Part shown: one piece after another, positions 1-8,508 of the stretch
Position numbering within the stretch: the stretch's first letter is position 1
Layout: each line of letters begins with the position of its first letter
Assembly (NCBI GenBank): GCA_963844435.1
Contig: CAWJOG010000023.1
Location: 62,001-126,000 of the forward strand
DNA length: 64,000 nt
From: JBDSLU01 sp963844435
Lineage (GTDB): Bacteria > Acidobacteriota > Vicinamibacteria > Vicinamibacterales > Vicinamibacteraceae
Direction: 5' to 3'
Translations under genes and position numbers: made by a program
The notes under the pieces: model-generated
Told to the model about the DNA's origin: nothing
The model's input: only the letters and a program-made list of their open reading frames with translations
Database searches by the model: none

Positions 1-93
1 CCGGCCACGAGTCCGGCCGATACGCGGACCGCAGAGCATCCCGCGCCGGAGCGCGCGCCCCAGGGGACCCTTTCGCAGGAGCCAGGACGATGA
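1..93 (+). CDS. 3' end of an upstream gene (partial, product unknown)
   Basis: Frame 1 is open from the first base to a TGA at 91-93, which overlaps the ATG of the next gene as ATGA. The roughly 30 residues visible are rich in Pro, Ala and Arg and carry no recognisable motif. DUF1552 genes usually follow a gene for a large DUF1592/DUF1588/DUF1585 cytochrome-like protein, so this may be its C-terminus. That is inferred from position only. Confidence 0.4.
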   Translation, partial: PATSPADTRTAEHPAPERAPQGTLSQEPGR

Positions 94-1442
94 TCATCAC
101 CGGCAAGCACCTTTCCCGACGGACGATCCTGCGTGGTCTGGGCGCGATGGTGGCGCTGCCCGCGCTCGACGCGATGACGCCGGCGCTGGCCGCCGCTGCC
201 GGGAAGAAGTCGGACGCACCGCTCCGCCTCGCGTTTGCCTACGTCCCGAACGGCGTGACGATGGAGCAGTGGACGCCGGCTGCCGAAGGGGCCAGCTTCG
301 AGCTGACGCGCATCCTCAAGCCGCTCGCGCCGGTGAAGGATCGGATGCTGGTGCTGTCCGGTCTCGAGCACGAGAACGGCAACGCGCTCGGCGACGGTCC
401 GGGCGACCACGCGCGGGCCGGCGCGGTGTTCCTGACCGGCGTCCACTGCCGCAAGACGGCGGGCGCGGACATCAAGAACGGCGTCTCGGTGGACCAGATC
501 GCCGCCCGCCAGATCGGCTCGCAGACGCGGCTCGGATCGATCGAGCTGGGCTGCGAGGACACGCGCATCGTCGGCAACTGCGACTCCGGCTACAGCTGCG
601 CCTACACCAACAGCCTGTCGTGGCGCAGCGAGACCACGCCGCAGCCGCCCGAGACCAACCCGCGGGCGGTGTTCGAGCGCCTGTTCGGCGCCGACGCCGG
701 TCTCGATCCGGCGACGCGGGCGCAGCGCATGCGCACGCGCCGGAGCATCCTCGACCTCGTCGGCGAGCGGAGCGCGGCCCTGCGCAGCGATCTCGGCCCC
801 AACGATCGCCGCAAGCTGGACGAGTACTTCACCGCCGTGCGCGAGATCGAGCAGCGCATCGTCCAGGCCGAGGCCCACAACACGGAGTGGCTGCCGGAGA
901 TGGAAAAGCCGAGCGGCATCCCCGAGACGTTCGCCGAGCACGTCTCGCTGATGTTCGACCTGCAGGCGCTGGCCTTCCAGGCCGACATCACCCGCATCGC
1001 CACGACCATGATCGCGCGCGAAGGCAGCACCCGGACCTACCCGGAGATCGGCGTCGCCGATCCGCACCACCCGCTGACCCACCACCGCAACAACCCGGAG
1101 TGGATCGAGAAGGTGACGCAGATCAACGAGTTCCACATGGGGCTCTTCGCCAAGTTCATCCAGAAGCTGGCGGCGACGCCGGACGGCGACGGCTCGCTGC
1201 TGGACCACTCGATGATCGTCTACGGCAGCGGCATCGCCGACGGCAACCGGCACACGCACCTCGACCTGCCGGTGCTGCTGGTCGGCAACGGCGGCGGCGC
1301 GCTCGCCCCGGGGCGGCACATCCGCTACGCCAAGGACACGCCGATGACCAACCTCTACATGACGCTGCTCGATCGGATGGGCGTGCGTCCGGAGTCCATC
1401 GGCGACAGCACCGGCCACGTCCAGTACCTGGCCAACGTGTAG
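90..1442 (+). CDS. DUF1552 family protein, Tat-exported
   Basis: The 450-residue protein begins with a twin-arginine signal (SRRTILRG near residue 9, then a hydrophobic stretch ending near AALAAA), so it should be exported folded to the periplasm. The rest matches the DUF1552 family, whose biochemical role is unknown and which is common in Planctomycetes and Acidobacteria beside large DUF1592-type cytochrome-like proteins. The start is the ATG at 90, with AGGA upstream and ATGA coupling to the preceding frame. It converges on the DUF711 gene with about 50 bases between the stops. Confidence 0.88.
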   Translation: MIITGKHLSRRTILRGLGAMVALPALDAMTPALAAAAGKKSDAPLRLAFAYVPNGVTMEQWTPAAEGASFELTRILKPLAPVKDRMLVLSGLEHENGNALGDGPGDHARAGAVFLTGVHCRKTAGADIKNGVSVDQIAARQIGSQTRLGSIELGCEDTRIVGNCDSGYSCAYTNSLSWRSETTPQPPETNPRAVFERLFGADAGLDPATRAQRMRTRRSILDLVGERSAALRSDLGPNDRRKLDEYFTAVREIEQRIVQAEAHNTEWLPEMEKPSGIPETFAEHVSLMFDLQALAFQADITRIATTMIAREGSTRTYPEIGVADPHHPLTHHRNNPEWIEKVTQINEFHMGLFAKFIQKLAATPDGDGSLLDHSMIVYGSGIADGNRHTHLDLPVLLVGNGGGALAPGRHIRYAKDTPMTNLYMTLLDRMGVRPESIGDSTGHVQYLANV

Positions 1443-1494
1443 GCGACCTGCCGCCCGCGTGTGGAGACCGCGGCGCGTGCAGCGCCGCCAGCAT

Positions 1495-2661
1495 TCAGAC
1501 GGCCAAGACGCTGGCGTTGACGAGGTAGGGATTCTCGAACGTCGTGGTCTCGCCCGGCGCCAGGCCGGGGGCCAGGAGCAGCCGCGCCGAGAGCGGCTTC
1601 TCGAGGCGCGTGGACAGCGCCGCAACGTCCAGCAGCAGACGCGCGATCGACGCCTCGGGTGTGTCGCCGGGGATCGGCACGACGTCGAGGCCGGTGCCGC
1701 AGACGCTCGAATACAGCAGCAGCTCGCGGACGCCGAAGCGTCCCTCCGACGCACGCGCGGCGAGGACGTCGTCCTCCAGCACCGGCAGCATCAGGCCGCA
1801 GTAGCCGCAGGCGCGGACCGGCAGCGCTTTGATCGCCGCCGTCAGCGTCGCGCACGCATCGAGCGTACCGGCGTCGCCGAACGCGCTTCCCGACAGCGTC
1901 TCGATCGCCGCCCCGATGCTCACCGATCCGAGCGGTGCCGGCGAGGTGTCGATACCGGCGTAGTGGACGCGTTCGTCGTGGGCGATGCCGTCGAGGACGC
2001 GCTCGACGCCCATCAGCGCTGGTCCGAGGTGCGCGATCAGCCGGCGCCCGGCGTCGTTGGCGTGCCGCGCCTCGCGCACCGCGTCGTGGACCAGGTGCGC
2101 CGACTCGAGTCCGGCCGAGATCGCCGGTGCACCGTGGTGATGGGCGACGGGGAAGAACGGCGTCATCGCCGGCACCCGCGCCGCCGCCGCGAAGCGGAAG
2201 TTGCCCAGGCCATCGGCGGACGTCGCGGCGATCGCGCGCATCGCCGCGGCGGCGATGGCGGCGTTGTGCCGGTGGACGCCGCCGTCGGGCGAGGCGATGA
2301 CGACGCTGGCGTGGGTGTGCGTCGTCGCCGCGTTGAGATCGGCGATCCAGGTGGCCAGGCCGACATCGGGCGCGTCGTCGATGGCGAGCGGCCCGACGCT
2401 GACCACGACGCCGGCGTCGCCGGCCATCGCATCGAGCTGGCGCACGTGCGCCAGGCTGGTCCAGCGCCGCGGCGGATCGAGGCGGGCCAGCAGCGGCGGC
2501 AGTGACAGCCGGGCCAGCTGCACCTCGAAGCCCTCGCGGGCGAGCCGGGCCCGCGCCCGCGCCAGCAGGCCGAGCGCGGTCTCGACCGGCGCCCATTCGC
2601 CGAGCGTCTCGAGATCGACGCCGGCGGTGAGTGCACGAACCTTGGGGAGTGCCTGTGCCAT
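1495..2661 (-). CDS. DUF711 (UPF0210) family protein
   Basis: This 388-residue protein matches DUF711, a family distantly related to pyruvate formate-lyase-like folds and without an assigned reaction. Visible hallmarks are the SIGAAIETLSGSAFGD segment and a CGYCGLMLPVLED stretch in the C-terminal half. The ATG is coupled to the stop of the upstream VIT1-like gene by a TGATG overlap, so the two are translated as a pair. The open frame extends upstream past this ATG only because the upstream gene is frameshifted. The true start is taken as the ATG at the overlap, giving MAQALPKVRA. Confidence 0.82.
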   Translation of the reverse strand: MAQALPKVRALTAGVDLETLGEWAPVETALGLLARARARLAREGFEVQLARLSLPPLLARLDPPRRWTSLAHVRQLDAMAGDAGVVVSVGPLAIDDAPDVGLATWIADLNAATTHTHASVVIASPDGGVHRHNAAIAAAAMRAIAATSADGLGNFRFAAAARVPAMTPFFPVAHHHGAPAISAGLESAHLVHDAVREARHANDAGRRLIAHLGPALMGVERVLDGIAHDERVHYAGIDTSPAPLGSVSIGAAIETLSGSAFGDAGTLDACATLTAAIKALPVRACGYCGLMLPVLEDDVLAARASEGRFGVRELLLYSSVCGTGLDVVPIPGDTPEASIARLLLDVAALSTRLEKPLSARLLLAPGLAPGETTTFENPYLVNASVLAV

Positions 2662-3378
2662 CACGCCATCGAGACGCCGAAGGCCCAGCCGACCAGGGCC
2701 GTGAACGCCATCGCCAGCGCGCCCCAGAACGCGACGCGCAGCGCGCCGCGCCACACGGGCGCACCGCCGGCCCTGGCGGCGACGCCACCGAGGCCGATGA
2801 GAAACAGGAGCGAGGTGGCGGCGATGACCAGGACCATGCCGCGTTCGGGCGCGACAGCGGCCGTGAGGAGCGGCATCGCCGCGCCGACGGCAAACGAGCC
2901 GGCCGAGGCGAAGGCCGCCTGCACCGGTCGTGTCGTGATCACGTGCGAGAAGCCCAGTTCGTCGCGCGCGTGCGCGGCGAGCGCGTCGTGCGCCATGAGC
3001 TGGTCGGCGACCTGCCGGGCCAGCGTCGCGTCGAGTCCGCGCACCACGTAGATGGCCGCCAGTTCGTCGCGCTCGATCGTCCGGATCTGCGGCGAGCTCG
3101 GCGCGCTCGATCGCCAGGTCGGCCCGTTCGGTGTCGGCCTGCGAGCTGACCGAGACGTACTCGCCGGCGGCCATCGACATCGCGCCGGCCACGAGGCCGG
3201 CGACGCCGGCGACGAGGACCTGTTCCCGGCTCGACTGCGCGGCCGCGATGCCGATGACCAGGCTCGCCGTCGAGACGATGCCGTCGTTGGCGCCGAGCAC
3301 CGCGGCACGGAGCCAGCCGATCCGTTCGCTGCGGTGGCGCTCCCGAGGCTGCGGCGCGCCGGCTGCCGCCGTGCTCAT
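2661..3378 (-). CDS. VIT1/CCC1 family metal transporter (one frame break)
   Basis: Two frames together encode a vacuolar-iron-transporter-like membrane protein of about 238 residues that would move Fe2+ or Mn2+ across the membrane. The N-terminal frame has the family motifs GANDGIVSTASLV and GAMSMAAGEYVS. The C-terminal frame resumes at ERDELAAIYVVRGLD and carries three hydrophobic helices (AAMPLLTAAV, VIAATSLLFLIGL, ALAMAFTALVGWAFG). The frame changes near 3085-3095, consistent with one extra base after the ELAADP segment. The gene is coupled to DUF711 downstream. It could be a true pseudogene or a sequencing error. Confidence 0.8.
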
Positions 3379-3454
3379 GCCGGCTCGTGCGGAAGGACCG
3401 TGCCCATGGCCGAGATGTTACCAGCGGCGCCAGGGGGAACGACTCCGGAGTCGT

Positions 3455-3503
3455 CCACAAGATGTAGTTGACCGCGTCCCTGGTTGATGCCCATATGTTG
3501 GGA
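3455..3503 (+). promoter_or_regulatory. Tandem NrdR-like boxes before nrdA
   Basis: CAAGATGTAG (3458-3467) and CCATATGTTG (3491-3500) fit the core CwAtATaTwG of the NrdR box: the first matches all the invariant positions, the second misses one. They lie 33 bases apart, about three helical turns, as expected for cooperative NrdR tetramer binding. A possible -35 (TTGACC, 3468-3473) and -10 (CCATAT/CATATG, about 3491) fall on and between the boxes, so bound NrdR would block RNA polymerase. Confidence 0.65.
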
Positions 3504-3530
3504 GATCCAGTCCATCCAGGGAGAACGTCC

Positions 3531-6281
3531 GTGGCCATTCTGCGCATCGTCAAACGCACCGGCGACATCGTCCCCTTCGACCGCGGCCGGATTCACGGCG
3601 CGGTGACGAAGGCGATCCGCGCCGCGGGTGCGCCCGTCGAGGCGTCTCGCATCCATGCCATCGTCGACGGCGTCGTCGCCGAGGCCGATGCCCGCTTCGG
3701 CGAAGCGCCGCCGACCGTCGAGCACGTCCAGGATCTGGTCGAGAAGGCGCTCGTGCGCGAGGGCCTCTACGAAGTCGCCAAGGCCTACATCCTCTACCGC
3801 GCCGATCGGCAGCGTGAGCGCGACGCGCAGCGCGCGGCAGCGGTGGAGCGCGCCCGCCTCGGCCGCCTCACCGTCCGCACCCGCGATGGCGCCACGGTGC
3901 CGTTCGACACGGCGCGGCTCGTGGCCGCGGTCACCGCCCGCGTCGGCGATCTCGCTCCAGACGTCTCGGTCGACGCGCTGGTCGGCGAGGCGCTCCGCAC
4001 GATCTTCGACGGCATGGCGACGACCCAGATCGAGCGGGCGCTGGTGCTGGCCGCGGCGGCGTTCATCGAGCGCGATCCCGCCTACAGCGTCGCGGCGTCG
4101 CGGCTGCTGCTCGATGCGCTCTTCCGCGAGGTGACGCAGGCTTCGCCCGGCGACGCGGATCGTGAGGCGCGCTACCGCGACGCGTTCGCGGCCGGGCTGC
4201 GGCGCGGCATCGGCAGCGGCCTCTACGATGCGCGCCTCGCCGCGTTCGACCACGCACCGCTCGCCGCGGCGCTGCGGCCGGAACGCGATGCCCTGCTGCA
4301 GTACCTCGGCGTGCAGACGCTCGCCGATCGCTACCTCGCCCGCGACGACGGCCGCACGGTGGAACTGCCGCAGGCGTTCTGGATGCGCGTCGCCATGGGG
4401 CTCGCCGTCGACGAGGACGAGCCGACCGCACGGGCGATCGCCTTCTACGACATCATGTCGACGCTGCGCTACGTGCCGTCCACGCCGACGCTGTTCCACG
4501 CCGGCACGCCGCGGCCGCAGCTGTCGTCCTGTTACCTGACCACGGTGCAGGACGATCTCGCCCACATCTTCAAGGCGCTCGGCGACAACGCCCAGCTCTC
4601 GAAGTGGTCGGGCGGGCTCGGCAACGACTGGACCAGCATCCGCGGCACCGGCGCCCGCATCGCCAGCACCCGCGTCGAGAGCCAGGGCGTGGTGCCGTTC
4701 CTGAAGGTCGCCAACGACGTGACGATGGCGATCAACCGCAGCGGCAAGCGCCGCGGCGCGACCTGCGCCTATCTCGAGGCCTGGCACTACGACATCGAGG
4801 ACTTCCTCGAGCTGCGCCGGAACACCGGCGACGAGCGCCGCCGCACCCACGACATGAACACGGCGGTGTGGATCCCCGACCTGTTCATGGCCCGCGTCGA
4901 GGCCGACGGGCCGTGGACGCTGTTCTCGCCGGACGAGGTGCCCGATCTGCACGAACTCTACGGGCGGGCCTTCGCCGAGCGCTACCGCGAGGCGGAGGCG
5001 CGTGCGGCGCGCGGCGAGCTGCACCTGCACCGCACCGTCCAGGCGGCCGCGCTGTGGCGGAAGATGCTGACGATGCTCTTCGAGACCGGGCATCCGTGGA
5101 TCACGTTCAAGGATCCGTGCAACGTCCGCTCGCCGCAGGACCACGCCGGCGTCGTCCACAGCTCGAACCTGTGCACCGAGATCACGCTCAACACCAGCGC
5201 CGAGGAGACGGCGGTCTGCAACCTCGGCTCGGTCAACCTGGCGCGGCACGTCGTCGACGGACGTCTCGACGAGGCGGCGCTGGGCGACACCGTGACGCTG
5301 GCGATGCGGATGCTCGACAACGTCGTCGACATCAACTTCTACCCGACGCCCGAGGCGCGCACGTCGAACCTGCGCCATCGTCCGGTGGGCCTCGGCCTCA
5401 TGGGCTGGCAGGATGCGCTGTTCGACCTCGATCTGCCGTTCGACGCGCCGGAAGCGGTGGCGCTCGCCGACCGCACGATGGAGGTGATCTCGTACCACGC
5501 CATCCTGGCCTCGTCTCGGCTGGGCGCGGAGCGCGGGCCGTACGCGTCGTATGCCGGCTCGAAGTGGGCTCGTGGTCTGCTGCCATTCGACACGCTGGCC
5601 CTGCTCGACGCCGAGCGCGGCACGCCGGTCGACGTGAACCGGACGCGGCGGCTGGACTGGGCGCCGGTCTACGCCAGCGTCGCCGCGCACGGCATGCGCA
5701 ACTCGAACACGATGGCCATCGCCCCGACCGCGACCATCGCCAACATCGCCGGCTGCTATCCCTGCATCGAGCCGATCTACCGCAACATCTACGTCAAGGC
5801 CAACATCAGCGGCGAGTTCACGATCGTGAACGCCCACCTGGTGCGCGATCTCAAGGCGCTCGGGTTGTGGAGCGCCGACATGCTCGACCACCTGAAGTAC
5901 TTCGACGGCAACCTGCGGATGATCGCCGGCGTGCCGGACCGCTTGAAGGAGAAGTACCGCGAGACGTTCGAGATCGATCCGATCGCCGCGCTCCAGGCGA
6001 CGGCGGTGCGCGCCAAGTGGATCGATCAGAGCCAGGCGCACACGGTCTTCATGAAGGGCGCCTCGGGGCGCAAGCTGAGCGAGGTCTACCTGACGGCGTG
6101 GCGCCTCGGCCTCAAGACCACCTACTACCTGCGCACCCTCGCCGCCTCGCAGGTCGAGAAGTCGACGCTGGACGCCGGCCGCTTCGGCTTCACCCAGACA
6201 CGCGAGTACGCGGCGCCCGTCGCGGTCGTCGACCCGGCGCTGTGCCGCATCGATGATCCCGACTGCGAGTCCTGTCAGTAG
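3531..6281 (+). CDS. nrdA: Ribonucleoside-diphosphate reductase, large subunit
   Basis: Reduces ribonucleotides to deoxyribonucleotides with the radical supplied by NrdB. The 916-residue protein has two tandem N-terminal ATP-cone domains (about residues 1-95 and 105-200), which bind ATP/dATP for activity control. The active-site cysteine C548 lies in NLCTE with N546 and E550. The redox pair is C334 (SSCYL) and C563 (CNLGSVNL), and the C-terminal shuttle pair is C912/C915 (CESC). I chose the GTG at 3531 (preceded by AGGGAG) over an upstream in-frame TTG because it gives the canonical ATP-cone start. nrdB follows after 2 bases. Confidence 0.97.
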   Translation: MAILRIVKRTGDIVPFDRGRIHGAVTKAIRAAGAPVEASRIHAIVDGVVAEADARFGEAPPTVEHVQDLVEKALVREGLYEVAKAYILYRADRQRERDAQRAAAVERARLGRLTVRTRDGATVPFDTARLVAAVTARVGDLAPDVSVDALVGEALRTIFDGMATTQIERALVLAAAAFIERDPAYSVAASRLLLDALFREVTQASPGDADREARYRDAFAAGLRRGIGSGLYDARLAAFDHAPLAAALRPERDALLQYLGVQTLADRYLARDDGRTVELPQAFWMRVAMGLAVDEDEPTARAIAFYDIMSTLRYVPSTPTLFHAGTPRPQLSSCYLTTVQDDLAHIFKALGDNAQLSKWSGGLGNDWTSIRGTGARIASTRVESQGVVPFLKVANDVTMAINRSGKRRGATCAYLEAWHYDIEDFLELRRNTGDERRRTHDMNTAVWIPDLFMARVEADGPWTLFSPDEVPDLHELYGRAFAERYREAEARAARGELHLHRTVQAAALWRKMLTMLFETGHPWITFKDPCNVRSPQDHAGVVHSSNLCTEITLNTSAEETAVCNLGSVNLARHVVDGRLDEAALGDTVTLAMRMLDNVVDINFYPTPEARTSNLRHRPVGLGLMGWQDALFDLDLPFDAPEAVALADRTMEVISYHAILASSRLGAERGPYASYAGSKWARGLLPFDTLALLDAERGTPVDVNRTRRLDWAPVYASVAAHGMRNSNTMAIAPTATIANIAGCYPCIEPIYRNIYVKANISGEFTIVNAHLVRDLKALGLWSADMLDHLKYFDGNLRMIAGVPDRLKEKYRETFEIDPIAALQATAVRAKWIDQSQAHTVFMKGASGRKLSEVYLTAWRLGLKTTYYLRTLAASQVEKSTLDAGRFGFTQTREYAAPVAVVDPALCRIDDPDCESCQ

Positions 6282-6283
6282 CC

Positions 6284-7276
6284 ATGATCATCAACAGCGC
6301 CAAGACCGACCCGAACAAGATCCTGCCGATTCGCTATCCGTGGGCGCGGCAGTACTACAAGGCGGCCATCGCCAACAACTGGACGCCGGAAGAAGTCTCG
6401 ATGCAGAAGGACGTCGAGCAGTGGAAGTCGACGCGGGTGCTCAGCGAGGCGGAGCGGCGCCTGGTGCTCTACAACCTCGGCTTCTTCTCGACTGCGGAGT
6501 CGCTGACGGCGAACAACATCGTCCTCGCCGTCTACCAGCACGTGACCAGCCCGGAGGCGCGCCAGTACCTGCTGCGCCAGGCATTCGAAGAGGCGATCCA
6601 CACCGACACGTTCATCTACGGCTGCGACTCGCTCAGCCTCGATCCGGACGAGGTGTACAACATGTACATCCGCATCCCGTCGATCGCGGCCAAGGACGCC
6701 TTCGTCGTCGAGCTGACGCGCACCGTGTTCGAGCCGGGGTTCGTGACCACGGGTACCGCCAACATCCAGCGCTTCCTGCGCGACCTGGTCGGCTTCTACG
6801 TGATCATGGAAGGGATCTTCTTCTACGCCGGCTTCGCGATGATGCTGGCGCTGCGCCGCCAGAACAAGATGGTCGGCCTCGGCGAGCAGTTCGAGTACAT
6901 CATGCGCGACGAGAGCCTGCACCTGGCCTTCGGCTGCGACCTCATCGCCACCATCGGCCAGGAGAACCCGGGCGTGTGGACGGCGGAGTTCAAGGCCGAG
7001 ATCGAGGACCTGATCGCGCGCGCCGTCGGCCTCGAACAGGCCTATGCCTGCGAGGCCTGCCCGGATGGCGTGCTCGGCCTCAACGCGGCGCAGTTCGCCG
7101 AGTACGTCGAGTACGTCGCCGATCGCCGGCTCGAGCGGCTCGGCCTGCCGAAGCGCTACCTGCGCGACAACCCGTTCCCGTGGATGTCGCAGGCGACCGA
7201 CCTCTCGAAGGAGAAGAACTTCTTCGAAACGCGGGTCACCGAGTACCAGACCGGCGCGACGCTCGCGTGGGACTAG
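6284..7276 (+). CDS. nrdB: Ribonucleotide reductase small subunit, class Ic-like (Mn/Fe)
   Basis: The 330-residue R2 protein holds the metal cofactor that generates the radical for NrdA. Its six metal ligands are E72, E103, H106, E176, E210 and H213. The position that normally carries the radical tyrosine is phenylalanine, F110, and the first ligand is Glu rather than Asp. Both features mark class Ic enzymes such as Chlamydia trachomatis R2, whose residues (E89, E120, H123, F127, E193, E227, H230) all sit exactly 17 positions later. The radical-transfer tyrosines Y112 and Y205 also match. It forms an operon with nrdA. Confidence 0.95.
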   Translation: MIINSAKTDPNKILPIRYPWARQYYKAAIANNWTPEEVSMQKDVEQWKSTRVLSEAERRLVLYNLGFFSTAESLTANNIVLAVYQHVTSPEARQYLLRQAFEEAIHTDTFIYGCDSLSLDPDEVYNMYIRIPSIAAKDAFVVELTRTVFEPGFVTTGTANIQRFLRDLVGFYVIMEGIFFYAGFAMMLALRRQNKMVGLGEQFEYIMRDESLHLAFGCDLIATIGQENPGVWTAEFKAEIEDLIARAVGLEQAYACEACPDGVLGLNAAQFAEYVEYVADRRLERLGLPKRYLRDNPFPWMSQATDLSKEKNFFETRVTEYQTGATLAWD

Positions 7277-7404
7277 CTGGCGTGGGACCGGCAGGGCCGG
7301 CCGCTCAGGCTCACGCCGAGGGCACTTCGACGGCGGCGCGACCGGGGCGCGCCAGGTGCCGCCGGACGCACTTTCGGGCAGCGCCGTGTCACGGCGTTCC
7401 GATC

Positions 7405-7447
7405 GGGCCCACTAGACGTTAATGCGTGTGGCCCGTCTGGTGGGCCC
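7405..7447. repeat. Inverted repeat between nrdB and the next gene
   Basis: GGGCCCACTAGACG (7405-7418) pairs with CGTCTGGTGGGCCC (7434-7447): 13 of 14 positions match and the last is a G-U pair in RNA. The loop is 15 nt. There is no T-tract after it, so it may be a 5' leader structure or an operator rather than a terminator. The rest of the 186-base gap shows nothing clear. Confidence 0.6.
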
Positions 7448-7462
7448 ACTCAAGGAGCGGCG

Positions 7463-8470
7463 ATGCGACACCATTTGAGGATGGGACTCTGCATGGGGGG
7501 CGTCGTGCTGGCAACCGCTACCGTGCTGGCGATCGGCACCATCAAGGAACTGTCGCTCGACGACGGCCGCGACGAGGTCAACAGGCTGACCGCCCCGGCA
7601 GTCGACGGATCGCGCACCCCCGTCGCCATCGGCTCCATCGCCGTGACCTTCGACCGGAGCGCCAAGATCGTCCGGCGGGGCGCGACCGGGTTCATGACCC
7701 GCGGCCCCGAGTACAACCTCGACAAGTCGCTCGACCTCGGCGTCCTGTTCGCCAGCGCCCTCAAGCAGGAAGCGACGGCGATGGGCTTCGGTGCCGCCGG
7801 CGCGTCGGCCTGGCAGGTCGACGGCACCATCAAGGACCTCTACGTCGAGAGCAAGCAGATCCCCTATGGCGCCACGCTGTTCTGGGGCTTCATGGACGTC
7901 GACTTCCGCGTCGCCCGGGGCGGCGCCGCGCCGCAGACCGTCTCGATGCGGCTGCACAACTACAACGGCAGCTACAACGCCGGCATGGGTCGGAAGGACG
8001 AAGCGATGGTGGCCCTCGCGCACCTCCTCGTCGAAGGCGCGCAGGAGGCGCTGGCGCGGCTGAACCGCCTGCACTTCAAGGCGCCGCCGCACCAGGGTGT
8101 CGCCGCCCTGCTCGACCAGATGAAGACGATGGGCGAGCAGCGGCCCGCTGCCTCAGTGCACCGGCTGGCGTTGTCCGGCTCGCCCGAGGCGCCGGCGGTG
8201 CTGCTGGCGCTGGTGCCGAAGGAGCCGGACGAGAACCGCCGCTCGGCGCTGATCGAGGCGCTCGGCCGGCTCGGCGCGGCCGACGCCGTGCCCATCCTCA
8301 GCCAGCGCTATGCCGCCGAGGACGAGGACTGCCGCTGGGTGACGCTGAAGGCGATGGACTACATCGGCGGCGCCGACGCCGAGGCGCTGGTCAAGGGCGC
8401 CGGCCTTGCCGACAAGGACGGTGGACCGCGCCGGCTGGCGGAGAAGGTCACCGGCGCGAAGGGCAAGTAG
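7463..8470 (+). CDS. Hypothetical membrane-anchored protein with HEAT-like C-terminus
   Basis: I do not recognise the family. The 335-residue protein begins with a basic segment and a hydrophobic helix (about residues 8-27), suggesting a signal anchor. Residues about 50-200 form a beta-rich domain. The C-terminal part (about 215-330) looks like two or three short alpha-helical HEAT-type repeats (SALIEALGRLGAADAVPIL, WVTLKAMDYIGGADAEALV). AGGAG seven bases before the ATG supports the start. It stands alone between nrdB and the convergent uxaC, behind an inverted repeat that could control it. Confidence 0.6.
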   Translation: MRHHLRMGLCMGGVVLATATVLAIGTIKELSLDDGRDEVNRLTAPAVDGSRTPVAIGSIAVTFDRSAKIVRRGATGFMTRGPEYNLDKSLDLGVLFASALKQEATAMGFGAAGASAWQVDGTIKDLYVESKQIPYGATLFWGFMDVDFRVARGGAAPQTVSMRLHNYNGSYNAGMGRKDEAMVALAHLLVEGAQEALARLNRLHFKAPPHQGVAALLDQMKTMGEQRPAASVHRLALSGSPEAPAVLLALVPKEPDENRRSALIEALGRLGAADAVPILSQRYAAEDEDCRWVTLKAMDYIGGADAEALVKGAGLADKDGGPRRLAEKVTGAKGK

Positions 8471-8508
8471 GCGCTCCCGTCCTCCAGGGCGCGCCGGCGG
8501 CGTCGCGG

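Noticed and set aside
3375..6041. Long open frame of 888 codons on the strand opposite nrdA
   Set aside because: It is a shadow of nrdA: composition rich in Arg, Asp, His and Val, no domain, and it ends inside the promoter region. High GC produces many such frames in this window.
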